Positions 49,853-59,227 of a stretch of 64,000 nucleotides of DNA are shown in pieces. The stretch is from Streptomyces parvus (lineage in GTDB: Bacteria; Actinomycetota; Actinomycetes; Streptomycetales; Streptomycetaceae). The stretch lies in contig NZ_BMRY01000001.1 of assembly GCF_014648875.1 (NCBI RefSeq), positions 1,223,304-1,287,303 on the forward strand, written 5' to 3'. Position numbers and translations under genes: made by a program. The notes under the pieces were generated by a model that saw nothing but the letters and a program-made list of their open reading frames with translations, ran no database searches and had not been told where the DNA came from. Each line of letters starts with the position of its first letter. Position 1 is the stretch's first letter.

Positions 49853-50830
49853 ATGACCCTGCGCAGCTTCCGCCCCCGCGCCCTGGCCGCCGTGTCCCTG
49901 ACGACCGTCGCCGCGCTGACCCTGGCCGCCTGCGGCTCGTCCGACGACTCCGGTTCCGACTCCGCCCCCGCCTCCGACGCCACCCGTACGGTGCAGACGG
50001 CGATGGGCGACGTGAAGGTGAAGAAGGCGCCCCAGCGGGTGGTCGTCCTGGACACCGCCGAACTCGACTCGGCCCTCACCCTCGGCGTGAAGCCGGTCGG
50101 CGCGACCCACGCGGACGTCACGTCGGGCTTCCTGAACTACTTGCCGAAGGACCAGGTCGCGGGCATCGAGGACGTCGGCCAGATGATGACCCCGAACCTG
50201 GAGGCCATCGCCGGCCTGAAGCCCGACCTCATCCTCACCAGCAAGATCCGGCACGGCGACAAGTACGACGAGCTGTCGAAGATCGCGCCGACCGTGATGA
50301 CGGAGAACACCGGCTACCCCTGGAAGGAGAACTTCCAGGTCCACGCCGAAGCCCTCGGCAAGCAGGCCGAGGCGAAGATGGTCGCGGACGGCTACGCGGA
50401 CCATGTGGCGGACGTGACGAAGGCGCTCGGCGGCGAGGAGAAGGTCGCCGCGACCGAGGTCAACATGGTCCGCTTCGTCGAGGGTGCGGACATCCGCATC
50501 TACGGCAAGAAGAACTACATCGCCACCATCCTGGCCGATGTGGGGCTGGGCCGCCCCGCGATCACCGACAAGGCCAAGGACGGTTTCTCCTACGACGTCA
50601 GCCCCGAGAAGATCGACCTCGCGGACGCGGACGTGGTCTTCCACTCGACGTACGGCGACCCGAAGAAGGCCAAGGAGACGGAGACCACCGGCAGCGGCCT
50701 GTGGAAGAACATGGACGCGGTGAAGAACGGCAAGGTCTTCGCGGTCGACGACCAGCTGTGGATCCAGGGCATCGGCTACACCGCGGCCGACAAGATCCTC
50801 GGCGAACTCCACAAGAGCCTGACGAAGTGA
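49853..50830 (+). CDS. Iron-siderophore binding lipoprotein
   Basis: 325 residues. Signal sequence and lipobox LTLAAC give a lipidated Cys27. Two lobes follow: AELDSALTLGVKPVGATH, then EAIAGLKPDLILTSKIRHGD, and a long connecting helix, the FecB/FepB (class III) fold. This protein captures the ferric siderophore outside the cell. No siderophore biosynthesis genes are in the window, so which siderophore it binds is open. Confidence 0.92.
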   Translation: MTLRSFRPRALAAVSLTTVAALTLAACGSSDDSGSDSAPASDATRTVQTAMGDVKVKKAPQRVVVLDTAELDSALTLGVKPVGATHADVTSGFLNYLPKDQVAGIEDVGQMMTPNLEAIAGLKPDLILTSKIRHGDKYDELSKIAPTVMTENTGYPWKENFQVHAEALGKQAEAKMVADGYADHVADVTKALGGEEKVAATEVNMVRFVEGADIRIYGKKNYIATILADVGLGRPAITDKAKDGFSYDVSPEKIDLADADVVFHSTYGDPKKAKETETTGSGLWKNMDAVKNGKVFAVDDQLWIQGIGYTAADKILGELHKSLTK

Positions 50831-50854
50831 GGGCGTGGGACGCCCCCGGCGGGC

Positions 50855-51769
50855 TCACTTGCCGGTGACGTCCCAGCCGGCGCCGTCCCGGGCGGCCTTC
50901 TCGAAGGCCGCCCACCCCGAGGCGTCGACCCCGAGGGCGTCGAGGAGGTAGGCGGAGACGGCGTCGGCGACGAGGGCGACGCGGGCCGGGTCCTCGTCGG
51001 TGGTCTCCGCGACCTTCTCCCCGGCGAGACCGCCCAGGGTGTGCTCGCCCTCGTCGATGGCCAGCAGGCTCTTCGGGGACGGGCTGAGCCGGTAGGCGTC
51101 GGTGAACCACTCCGGCCCCCGGGTGGAGAGCTGGGACCGGTCCCGGCCGCCCGCCACGACCAGGGCCGGCGTGGTCATCGTCGAGTACTCCGGCCGCATG
51201 AACGGAAGGTGCTCGACCGCGAACGGGGTGAGGGAGTCGCCCGTGCCGGTCGCGGCGATCAGAGCACCGGCCGAGACCGCGGGGTGCGCGAGGTCCTCCC
51301 CCGGTGTCCCGTCGGCGTCGAGCACCCGGGCGCCGAGGAGCGTGCCGACGGTCTGGGCGCCCCAGGAGTGGCCGACGACCGCGACCCGGTCCAGATCGGC
51401 GCGGTCCGCCAGGCCGGGCGCCTGGGCGAGTATGTCGCCCAGGCCGTCCAGAACGGCGTGGAGGTCGGATATCCGGACGCGCCAGATCGTGGCGAAGCGC
51501 GGGTCGTCCCACCCGATGCCGTTGCGGCGGGAGTCCAGGTGGGTGGGCTGTACGACGACGAACCCTGCGGCGGCCCACCGGTCGACGAGGGGTTCGTAGC
51601 CGTCCATGGACCACGCGTTGCCGTGCGAGAACACGATGACGGGGAGGTTCCCGCCGGTCAGCGGGGCGGTGACCTTCACCTGGAGGTCCACGCTCCGACC
51701 GGGGGCGGGGACGGGGACGGTGATCGGCTTGACCGCGACGATCGGTCGGCCGGGGTGCTGAGCAGACAT
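50855..51769 (-). CDS. Alpha/beta hydrolase (PAF-acetylhydrolase/chlorophyllase-like)
   Basis: 304 residues. VIVFSHGNAW (oxyanion), VVGHSWGAQT with nucleophile Ser135, an Asp in the VVAGGRDRSQL region and His in the DEGEHTLGG segment make a full catalytic set of the large esterase group that includes PAF acetylhydrolase and chlorophyllase-like enzymes. No signal peptide. It is divergent from the TetR gene at 51932, with two operators between, so it is probably induced by a ligand of that regulator. Confidence 0.85.
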   Translation of the reverse strand: MSAQHPGRPIVAVKPITVPVPAPGRSVDLQVKVTAPLTGGNLPVIVFSHGNAWSMDGYEPLVDRWAAAGFVVVQPTHLDSRRNGIGWDDPRFATIWRVRISDLHAVLDGLGDILAQAPGLADRADLDRVAVVGHSWGAQTVGTLLGARVLDADGTPGEDLAHPAVSAGALIAATGTGDSLTPFAVEHLPFMRPEYSTMTTPALVVAGGRDRSQLSTRGPEWFTDAYRLSPSPKSLLAIDEGEHTLGGLAGEKVAETTDEDPARVALVADAVSAYLLDALGVDASGWAAFEKAARDGAGWDVTGK

Positions 51770-51813
51770 GGGGGAGCCACGCTTTCTTCTGGAGGGCGCG
51801 CCGCGACACTTTC

Positions 51814-51854
51814 GCGGAACGCTGTTCCGCCAAATTAGCGGAACAATGTTCCGC
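51814..51854. promoter_or_regulatory. Twin TetR operators
   Basis: Two 17-bp perfect palindromes, GCGGAACgctGTTCCGC (51814-51830) and GCGGAACaatGTTCCGC (51838-51854), have centres 24 bp apart between the divergent hydrolase and TetR genes. Identical arms with different spacers strongly suggest one dimeric protein bound twice. Confidence 0.85.
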
Positions 51855-51931
51855 GAGCAATGAAGGGTCCGTGAAGCCGGACTCGTGAAGTCCGGCTCGT
51901 AAGGTCGGGCTCAGCTCGTGAAGGAGGACCC

Positions 51932-52519
51932 GTGCAGGAGGACCGACCCGTGCCGGAACCGCTCGGAGTACGCCAGGCCCGCGCACAGCGCACCCGCGAG
52001 GCCGTGGTGGCGGCCGCGGCCGCGGTCTTCGTGGACCAGGGCGTCCAGGCGCCGATCCGCGACATCGCCGAACGCGCCGGTGTCGGCGTCGGAACGGTCT
52101 ACCGCCACTTCCCGACCCGGGCGGACCTGGTCACCGCGGTCTACCGGCACCAGATCGACACGTGCAGCGCCCTCGCGCCCCGGCTGCTGGCGGAATCGGC
52201 GTCCCCGTACACCGCCCTGACCCGCTGGGCGGACGCGTTCGTGGAGTTCCTGGTCACCAAGCACGGCCTGGGCGCCGCCCTGGGCTCCGGCGACCCGGGG
52301 CTGGAGAACCTGCACGGCCTGATGCTCGACACGCTGGTCCCGGCCTGCGCGACGCTGCTCGACGCCTGCACCGCGGCCGACGAGACCCACCCCGACGTCA
52401 CCGCGTACACGCTGATGCGGGCCATCGGGAACCTGTGCATCACCGGCCCCGACTACGACCGGACGGACGCCCGTCGGATGGTCGCCGCCCTGCTCGCCGG
52501 GGTCCGCCGCACGGCATGA
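51932..52519 (+). CDS. TetR-family transcriptional regulator
   Basis: 195 residues from GTG 51932, preceded by GAAGGAGG. HTH domain: TREAVVAAAAAVFVDQGVQA, then PIRDIAERAGVGVGTVYRHF. The C-terminal domain resembles the TetR_C_SbtR-like group (EFLVTKHGLGAALGSGD). Likely represses itself and the divergent hydrolase through the twin GCGGAAC sites. Confidence 0.9.
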   Translation: MQEDRPVPEPLGVRQARAQRTREAVVAAAAAVFVDQGVQAPIRDIAERAGVGVGTVYRHFPTRADLVTAVYRHQIDTCSALAPRLLAESASPYTALTRWADAFVEFLVTKHGLGAALGSGDPGLENLHGLMLDTLVPACATLLDACTAADETHPDVTAYTLMRAIGNLCITGPDYDRTDARRMVAALLAGVRRTA

Positions 52520-52550
52520 GCACGAGCCCCGGGGCCCGCTCCGACGCGGG

Positions 52551-53825
52551 TCACGCCCGCCGCCGCGCCCGCCACACGAGGTAGAGCGCGGAGGCGACGG
52601 CGGCGACGCGGACGACCACCGGCCAGGCCTCCAGCAGGACGTCCCGCATCGCGCCCTCGCGGATCGGTTCGCCCCAGCGCCCCTCCATCCGCCCCCACAC
52701 CCACACGAGGGCTCCGGCCGCCACCACGCCGGGGAGGCCGAGCGCCGCCCACTTCGCCTCCGTACGGGAGAGGGTGCGCGAGCTGTACGCGATGAGCCAG
52801 CCGCCCGCCAGCGGCAGCCAGGAACCGGTGACCACGCCGGCGACGAGCAGGACGGCGGCCAGGAGCAGCAGCGGGTGGGCGAAGCCGCCGCGAGGGCCGG
52901 GGGCGGCGACCGCGGGCTCGGCGACGACGGGGGCGGGCTTGCGGCGGCGGAGCTTGACGAGGCGCAGGGCGCGGCGAAGGGCGGCGGTGTTCGCGCCGTT
53001 CTCGCCGCTTCCGGCCTCGTCGGCCTCGGCCTTCGCGCCGCCCGCGCCCTCCGGGGCGCCTTCCTCCTCCGTGTCCTTCTTGTCCATGTCGACGGGCCTC
53101 GGCCGCCTGCCGAGCAGCTCCGGGGCCTCGATGCCGCCGAAGAACCCTGGGACGGCGGTCCCCTCGTCGAAGGGCCCGGGCTCCAGGCGCCACCAGTCGG
53201 TCGCGTCCCCCGCGGCTCCCTGCTGGTCCTGGCCGAGCATGTGCGGGGCGGACGGATCGGGCCAGGCCCGGACCGGTACGTCCTCGTCGGGGGCGTCGTC
53301 GGGGGCGGGCCCGGGACGGGGCACGGCGGCGGCAGCAGCCCCACCGGCGGCCCCTGTCCGTCCCTCCGGCACGTCCTCGGCATCGCGATCACGGCGCGAC
53401 GCGCCCCGCCCGAATCCGGCTTTCGGCTTCCGGAGGCCCGTGGCCTCCCGCCCCTCGTCCGCGGGGGGACCGGCTCGGCCGGCCTCCCTCGGCTCCTTGC
53501 GCAGCAGCCCGCTCCGGGGCCGGGGCAGCCCCCGCCGCTGCGGCTCGCCGCCGCCCGGACCGCTCCCGGCGGACGGCAGCGGGACCGTGCCGTCGCCGGA
53601 CCGCGCCGCCGCGGCGACCAGTTCGTCGGGGCTGCCGAGCCTGCCGATGATGCGCCGCACGGCCGCCGGGGAGTCCGCGCCCTCCGTGGTGCGGCGGCGG
53701 TCGATCTCCCCCCGCAGCGTCGAGACGAGCCGCATCCGGGCGCCCGACGAGAGCTGTTGCTGCTGAGCCAGGTCGCCGACCCGGCTCAGGTAGTCGTACA
53801 CGAGCTGGTCGCTCTCGATCCCCAC
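52551..53825 (-). CDS. Membrane protein with HAAS-like N-terminal domain
   Basis: 424 residues from GTG 53825 with AGAGGGGA upstream. Residues ~1-75 (LVYDYLSRVGDLAQQQQLSS, IDRRRTTEGADSPAAVRRII, GRLGSPDELVAAAA) resemble the HAAS/DUF1700 helical domain found in membrane and PadR-linked proteins. A disordered charged/Pro-Gly middle (~85-265) follows, then four hydrophobic helices from ~315 to the end. The next gene is divergent, 64 bases away. Function unknown. Confidence 0.75.
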   Translation of the reverse strand: MGIESDQLVYDYLSRVGDLAQQQQLSSGARMRLVSTLRGEIDRRRTTEGADSPAAVRRIIGRLGSPDELVAAAARSGDGTVPLPSAGSGPGGGEPQRRGLPRPRSGLLRKEPREAGRAGPPADEGREATGLRKPKAGFGRGASRRDRDAEDVPEGRTGAAGGAAAAAVPRPGPAPDDAPDEDVPVRAWPDPSAPHMLGQDQQGAAGDATDWWRLEPGPFDEGTAVPGFFGGIEAPELLGRRPRPVDMDKKDTEEEGAPEGAGGAKAEADEAGSGENGANTAALRRALRLVKLRRRKPAPVVAEPAVAAPGPRGGFAHPLLLLAAVLLVAGVVTGSWLPLAGGWLIAYSSRTLSRTEAKWAALGLPGVVAAGALVWVWGRMEGRWGEPIREGAMRDVLLEAWPVVVRVAAVASALYLVWRARRRA

Positions 53826-53889
53826 GCGGTGCGTCCCCTCTACCCGGCCCTGCCCCGACGGTAGCGTTCCAGCGGCTACCGTGGGACGG

Positions 53890-56352
53890 ATGGGGACGAC
53901 CACACCACCGCGCACGCTCGCCGAAGCCCTGCGCGCCCGGGGCGACGAATCGCTGGCCGGGCTGTTGCGTGCCCGCCCCGACCTCCTCAATCCGGTGCCC
54001 AACGACATCACGCAGCTCGCCACGCGGGCCGGTACCCGGGCGTCCGTCGTCCGCGCGCTGGAGCACCTGGACCGGTTCGCCCTGCAGACCGCGGAGGCGC
54101 TGGCGGTGGCGCCGGACCCGGCCCCGTACGACACACTGCTGTCCCTCCTCACCGGCGACGGACTCGACGACGGCGAGCAGCGCGACGACGTGGGCGCGGC
54201 GATCACCGCCGGGCTGCCGGGCGCGCTGGCGACGCTGCGTGAACAGGCCCTGGTCTGGGGTGAGGACGACCGGCTGCGGCTGGTGCGCACGGCTCGCGAA
54301 CTGCTCGCCCCGTCCCCGCAGCACCCCTCCCCCACGGGCCTGGGCCCCACGGTCGCAGAGGCGACGGCGGGCATGTCGCCGGGCCGCCTCCAGGAGATCC
54401 TGGCGGCGACGGGCCTACCGGCGACGCACGACCCGGTCTCGGCGGTGGCCGCGCTGTCCGCGCTGTTCACGGACCGGACGCGGATGGCGGAGCTGCTGGA
54501 CACGGCCCCGGTGGAGGCGCTGTCGGTGCTGGACCGGCTGGTGTGGGGCCCGCCGTACGGGGAGGTCACCCCGAACCCCACCCCGCCCGTGAAGTGGCTG
54601 CGGGACCGGGGACTGCTCCTGCCGGTGTCCACGCGGACGGTGGTCCTGCCGCGTGAGGCGGCGCTCCACCTGCGCGCCGGGCGCGCGCACCGGCTGCCGG
54701 AACCGGTCCCCCCGGTCGTCGCGGCGGCGGCCGAACGCGATCCACAGGCTGTGGACAGGGCGGCGGCGGGCCAGGCGTTCATGGCGCTGTCCACGGTCGA
54801 GGAGCTGCTGAAGCTCTGGGACGGCGGCGGCCCGACGATCCTGCGCGCGGGCGGCCTGAGCGTACGGGAGCTGAAGCGCGCGGCGGCGGCGCTGGACGTG
54901 ACCGAGCCGGTCGCCGCGTTCTGGATCGAACTGGCCTACGGCGCGGGACTGCTGGCCTCCGACGGGGAGACCGACGAGCGGTACGCTCCGACGCCCGCGT
55001 CCGACGAGTGGCTCGACCTGTCCGCCGAGGACCGCTGGACGCACCTGGCCACCGCCTGGCTCGCCGCCACCCGGACCCCGGGCCTGGTCGGCGGCCAGGA
55101 CGCCAAGGGGCGGGCCCTGTCCGCGCTCGGCCCGGAGCTGGACCGCTCGGCCGCCCCCGACGTACGCCGCCGGGTGCTGGCCCTGTTCGCCGAACTCCCG
55201 CCGGGCACCGCGCCGGAGGCCGAGACGCTGCTGCGACGGCTGCGCTGGGAACGCCCGCTGCGCGGTTCGGCACCGACGGCGGAGGGCTCGGACCTCCGCT
55301 CCCGCCTGGCCCTGTGGACGATCAACGAGGCGGAGCTGCTGGGCATCACGGGCCGGGGCGCGCTGGCGGCACATACCCGCGCGCTCCTGGACGAGGGCGA
55401 GGACACGGCGGCGGCCCTTCTCTCCCCCCTCCTCCCCGAACCGCTGGACCACGTCCTGCTCCAGGCCGACCTGACGGCGGTGGCCCCGGGCCCGCTGGAA
55501 CGCCCGCTGGCGGACATGCTCTCCGTCCTGGCCGACGTGGAGTCGAAGGGCGGGGCGACGGTCTACCGCTTCACGCCGGGTTCCGTCCGCCGCGCGCTGG
55601 ACGCCGGGCAGGCGGCATCGGACCTGCACGCGTTCCTGGCCGCGCACAGCCGTACGCCGGTGCCGCAGCCACTGAGCTACCTCATCGACGACGTGGCCCG
55701 CCGCCACGGGCACCTGCGGATCGGGGCGGCCTCCGCGTACGTGCGCTGCGACGACGAGGCGGTCCTCAACGAGATCCTGGCCGACCGCCGCTCCACGGGC
55801 CTGCGCCTGCGCCGCCTGGCCCCCACGGTCCTGGCCGCCCAGGCCGACCCCGGCTCCCTCCTGGAAGCGTTGCGCGACATGGGGTACGCACCGGCCGCCG
55901 AATCCGCCGAGGGCGACGTCCTGATCACCCGTGCCGGCGCCCGCCGCACCCCGCCCCGCACGCCCCCCGTCCCCGTCCCCGAGGGCCCCCCGACCCCGGA
56001 CGACACCCTCCTGGGCGCGGCGGTCCGGGCGATCCGCGCGGGCGACACGGCCGCCACGGTGGCCCGCAAGGAACCGCCGGAGGGCGCCACGGGATCCGCC
56101 CCCTCCGGCACGCTCCCCCGCACCACCCCCGCCGAGACCCTGGCCACGGTCCAGGCGGCCGCGATGACGGGCTCCACGGTCTGGATCGGCTACGTCAACG
56201 CGGACGGCGCGGCCAGCCAACGCGTGATCGCCCCGGTCCGCGTGGAGGGCGGCTTCGTCACGGCCTACGACCACACGGCCGACGAGGTCCGCACGTACCC
56301 GCTGCACCGGATCACGGGGGTGGCGGAACTGGCGGAGGAGGGGGAGGGGTAG
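53890..56352 (+). CDS. XPB-associated protein (helicase C-terminal-like) with WYL-like domain
   Basis: 820 residues from ATG 53890, chosen over GTG 53881 because TACCGT lies seven bases before the ATG (leaderless layout). The N-terminal part (TLAEALRARGDESLAGLLRA RPDLL, DRFALQTAEALAV) and the middle helicase_C_3-like region (HVLLQADLTAVAPGPLERPL) match the conserved partner encoded next to the XPB helicase in mycobacteria (Rv0862c beside Rv0861c). The last ~60 residues (TVWIGYVNADGAASQRVIAP, TAYDHTADEVRTYPLHRITG) are a WYL-type domain. It probably works with the XPB helicase at 61069 in DNA repair. Confidence 0.8.
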   Translation: MGTTTPPRTLAEALRARGDESLAGLLRARPDLLNPVPNDITQLATRAGTRASVVRALEHLDRFALQTAEALAVAPDPAPYDTLLSLLTGDGLDDGEQRDDVGAAITAGLPGALATLREQALVWGEDDRLRLVRTARELLAPSPQHPSPTGLGPTVAEATAGMSPGRLQEILAATGLPATHDPVSAVAALSALFTDRTRMAELLDTAPVEALSVLDRLVWGPPYGEVTPNPTPPVKWLRDRGLLLPVSTRTVVLPREAALHLRAGRAHRLPEPVPPVVAAAAERDPQAVDRAAAGQAFMALSTVEELLKLWDGGGPTILRAGGLSVRELKRAAAALDVTEPVAAFWIELAYGAGLLASDGETDERYAPTPASDEWLDLSAEDRWTHLATAWLAATRTPGLVGGQDAKGRALSALGPELDRSAAPDVRRRVLALFAELPPGTAPEAETLLRRLRWERPLRGSAPTAEGSDLRSRLALWTINEAELLGITGRGALAAHTRALLDEGEDTAAALLSPLLPEPLDHVLLQADLTAVAPGPLERPLADMLSVLADVESKGGATVYRFTPGSVRRALDAGQAASDLHAFLAAHSRTPVPQPLSYLIDDVARRHGHLRIGAASAYVRCDDEAVLNEILADRRSTGLRLRRLAPTVLAAQADPGSLLEALRDMGYAPAAESAEGDVLITRAGARRTPPRTPPVPVPEGPPTPDDTLLGAAVRAIRAGDTAATVARKEPPEGATGSAPSGTLPRTTPAETLATVQAAAMTGSTVWIGYVNADGAASQRVIAPVRVEGGFVTAYDHTADEVRTYPLHRITGVAELAEEGEG

Positions 56353-56392
56353 GTGCGGTTTTCCGCAGGGTGACCACCGCGGAGAACCGCAC
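56353..56392 (+). terminator. Terminator hairpin after the XPB-associated gene
   Basis: A 14-bp stem with one U-G wobble pair (GTGCGGTTTTCCGC at 56353-56366 with GCGGAGAACCGCAC at 56379-56392) and a 12-nt loop starts immediately after the stop codon. Confidence 0.65.
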
Positions 56393-56496
56393 GGAACCGT
56401 ACGGCCATCCCCGTGTCTCCGTCGGCCCGCGATTCCTAGCGTGGAGGGGCGGCCGGGGCGTCTGCCCCGGGCGACCGACCCGCGCCTGGAGATCAC

Positions 56497-57153
56497 ATGC
56501 ACCTCACGTCCTTGGCACAGGAACCCGCCGACGGCATCGCGGGCTGGGCCGCTGATCTCGTCGACACCCTGGGTGGCCCGGGAGCGGGCCTGGCCATCGC
56601 CCTGGAGAACCTCTTCCCGCCGCTGCCGAGCGAGGTGATCCTGCCCCTGACCGGGTTCGCCGCCGGGCAGGGGGTGCTCACCCTGGCCTCGGCGCTGTTC
56701 TGGACCACGCTCGGCTCCGTCGTGGGGGCTGTGGTCCTGTACTGGCTCGGGATGCTCGTCGGCCGTGACCGCATGCACGCGATCTGGGCGAAGTTGCCGC
56801 TGGTGAAGGCCTCCGACCTGGAGCGCACGGAGCAGTGGTTCGCGAGGCACGGCACCAAGGCGGTCTTCCTCGGCCGCATGGTGCCGATCTTCCGCAGCCT
56901 CATCTCGGTCCCCGCCGGGGTGGAGCGCATGGCTCTGCCGACGTTCGTCCTTCTGACCACACTCGGCAGCCTGATCTGGAACTCCGTGCTGGTGCTGGCC
57001 GGTTACTGGCTGGGGGATCAGTGGGAGGTCGTGGAGACCTACGTCGGGCTCCTCTCCAAGGCGGTGGTGGCCCTGGTGGCCGTCGCCCTCGCCGCGTACG
57101 TCGCGGTACGGCTGCGCGGCCGCAACCAGGCCCAGCACCGCCGCACTTCATGA
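56497..57153 (+). CDS. DedA-family membrane protein
   Basis: 218 residues with about five membrane segments. DedA/SNARE-associated features: ENLFPPLPSEVILPLTGFAA near residues 37-56, a conserved FLGRMVPIFRSLISVPAGVERM block (~123-145) and an NSVLVLAGYWLGDQW helix. Family members move undecaprenyl phosphate or other lipids across the membrane and affect proton-motive-force tolerance. ATG 56497 follows TGGAGA. The sensor kinase gene follows. Confidence 0.9.
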   Translation: MHLTSLAQEPADGIAGWAADLVDTLGGPGAGLAIALENLFPPLPSEVILPLTGFAAGQGVLTLASALFWTTLGSVVGAVVLYWLGMLVGRDRMHAIWAKLPLVKASDLERTEQWFARHGTKAVFLGRMVPIFRSLISVPAGVERMALPTFVLLTTLGSLIWNSVLVLAGYWLGDQWEVVETYVGLLSKAVVALVAVALAAYVAVRLRGRNQAQHRRTS

Positions 57154-57245
57154 CCCGACACCGGCTCTCCACCACGACGGCTCCGCCTCCCGTGCCACCT
57201 GAGCGATCTTGTTTCGCGTACGAAGGCTCACTACGCTCGGTTCCC

Positions 57246-58502
57246 GTGCGGGGGGACGCGGCAGACATCAGCAGTCATCACCTGCCCGGTCTGCTGGGCA
57301 AGGCCGGCTTCGGCGAGGCCGGCCTCGGCCAGTTCGGCCTCGGTGAGGACGAAGGGCCGCCCGTCGGACCCTCCTCCTGGCCGAGTCGGAGCATCGGAAC
57401 GCTCCTCGGCTGCGTCACGGCCCTGCTCGGCTTCCTCTGCCTCCTCGTTGCCGGCACAGCACTCGGCGCCCTTCTGCTGTGGCCGCTCACCAGGTCCCGG
57501 GCTCGCGGTGTCCTCATGGCCGGAGCCCGCCGGCTGGCGGCGCTGGAGCGGGCCCGCCGGTCCGTGTTCTTCGGTGACCGGTTTCCCGGGCGCTACGAGG
57601 TGTCCGGCCGGAAGATCCTGCGCTACCTGACGCTCCGCGTCTCGACGGGGCTGGTGTGCGGTGTCGTCGTCGCCCTGCTGGCCTTCGGCGTCGTGCTGGC
57701 GGGTGTGCTGCTGTGGGGCATGCTCCGGGGAAGCCTCCGCTGGCCAGAGGCGCTCGGGCAGGTGGTGCTCGGTGGAGCCCTGCTCTTCCTGGACCTCCAG
57801 GGGCTGCACGCGCTCGGCGCGCTGGACGCCCGGATCGCCCGTGAGTGCTTCGGCCCCTCCGAACAGGAGCTGCTGCGGCGGCGCGTCCACGAACTGGCCG
57901 CCAGCAGGGCGGCGGTCGTCCGGGCCGTGGACGCCGAACGGCGGCGCATCGAACGGGATCTGCACGACGGGATCCAACAGCGGGTGGTGGCACTCGCCAT
58001 GCTGCTCGGCAGGGCGCGCCGGGGCCGGGGAACCCCCGAGCACGCGGAGGCACTGGTCCGCCAGGCGCACCAGGAATCCCAGGACATCCTCGCGGAGCTG
58101 CGCGAAGTCGCCTGGCGTGTCTATCCCTCGGCGCTGGACAGCCTGGGACTCGAAGAGGCCCTGGGCGGAGTGTCCGAGCGGTGCGGCATCCCCGTCCGTA
58201 CGGAGTTCGACGTCGAGGGCGAACTGCCGCAACCGGTGGAGACCGCCGCGTACTTCGTCGTGTCGGAGTCCGTGAACAACGCGGCCAAGCACTCCCGCGC
58301 CACGGTGGTCTCCGTGCGGGTGGTACGACGCGGCAGCACGCTCTCGCTCCAGGTGCGGGACGACGGCAGGGGCGGCGCGAACCCTTCCGGCAGCGGGCTG
58401 AGCGGGCTGCACGGCCGGGTCGCCGCGCTGGACGGCATCCTGCGCGTCGACAGCCCCGAAGGGGGACCCACCACCATCACCGCGGAGCTGCCATGCGCCT
58501 GA
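57246..58502 (+). CDS. Sensor histidine kinase (NarL-type, HisKA_3)
   Basis: 418 residues from GTG 57246; an in-frame ATG at 57150 that overlaps the DedA stop would add 32 residues. Two pairs of membrane helices (~42-72 and ~135-185) enclose a short outer or re-entrant segment. The phosphoacceptor is His240 in RDLHDGIQQRVVALAMLLGR, and the ATPase domain has SESVNNAAKHSRATVV and DDGRGG. Phosphorylates the response regulator whose gene overlaps its 3' end by 10 bases. The stimulus is unknown. Confidence 0.88.
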   Translation: MRGDAADISSHHLPGLLGKAGFGEAGLGQFGLGEDEGPPVGPSSWPSRSIGTLLGCVTALLGFLCLLVAGTALGALLLWPLTRSRARGVLMAGARRLAALERARRSVFFGDRFPGRYEVSGRKILRYLTLRVSTGLVCGVVVALLAFGVVLAGVLLWGMLRGSLRWPEALGQVVLGGALLFLDLQGLHALGALDARIARECFGPSEQELLRRRVHELAASRAAVVRAVDAERRRIERDLHDGIQQRVVALAMLLGRARRGRGTPEHAEALVRQAHQESQDILAELREVAWRVYPSALDSLGLEEALGGVSERCGIPVRTEFDVEGELPQPVETAAYFVVSESVNNAAKHSRATVVSVRVVRRGSTLSLQVRDDGRGGANPSGSGLSGLHGRVAALDGILRVDSPEGGPTTITAELPCA

Positions 58503-59137
58503 TGATCGCCGAGGACTCGACCCTGCTGCGCGAGGGGCTGGTCCGGCTCCTCGCCGAAGAGGGCCACGAGGTCCTGGGCGCGTTCGGTGAAGCGGGCCCT
58601 CTGACGGACGCGATGGCCCTGCGGCGGCCCGACGTCGCCGTCCTCGACATCCGGATGCCTCCGACGCACACCGACGAAGGGCTGCGGGCGGCGCTGGAAA
58701 TCCGCGAACGGTGGCCGGACGTCGGTGTACTGCTGCTCTCCCAGCACATCGAGCGCAACTACGCGGCTCAGCTGCTGGCGTCCGGCGCGGAACGGGTCGG
58801 TTACCTCCTCAAGGACCGTGTCGCCCAGGTCGAGGAGTTCCTCGACGCGTTGGAACGCATCCACGCGGGCGGCGCGGCCATCGATCCCGAGGTGGTGCGC
58901 CAACTGGTCATCCGCTCGGCACACGGGGATCCGCTGACCCGCCTCACACCCCGCGAACGCAGTGTCCTGGAGGCCCTGGCCCAGGGTCACACCAACACGG
59001 CGATCGGGAACAAGCTCCACATCTCGCTGAGTTCGGTGGAGAAGAACCTCAACACGATCTTCCACAAACTGGAGCTGACGCACACGACCGGTTACAGCAG
59101 GCGGATCCTGGCGGTGCTGAGGTACCTGGAGTCGTAG
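58493..59137 (+). CDS. Response regulator, NarL/LuxR type
   Basis: 214 residues. Receiver domain with acidic pocket Glu7/Asp8, phospho-acceptor Asp52 (AVLDIRMP) and Lys107 (GYLLKDRV), then a LuxR-type HTH (~150-205: LTPRERSVLEALAQGHTNTA, LSSVEKNLNTIFHKL). It forms a two-component system with the preceding kinase and regulates unknown genes, possibly the DedA gene in front. Confidence 0.93.
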   Translation: MRLMIAEDSTLLREGLVRLLAEEGHEVLGAFGEAGPLTDAMALRRPDVAVLDIRMPPTHTDEGLRAALEIRERWPDVGVLLLSQHIERNYAAQLLASGAERVGYLLKDRVAQVEEFLDALERIHAGGAAIDPEVVRQLVIRSAHGDPLTRLTPRERSVLEALAQGHTNTAIGNKLHISLSSVEKNLNTIFHKLELTHTTGYSRRILAVLRYLES

Positions 59138-59227
59138 GGCGCCGGGCGTGAGCCGCGCACGCGAACGGTGGGATTCGGTTCCGCCGTCGGTCGGTGTCCG
59201 CGTCGCGCGGTCTGCGATGCTGCGGGC

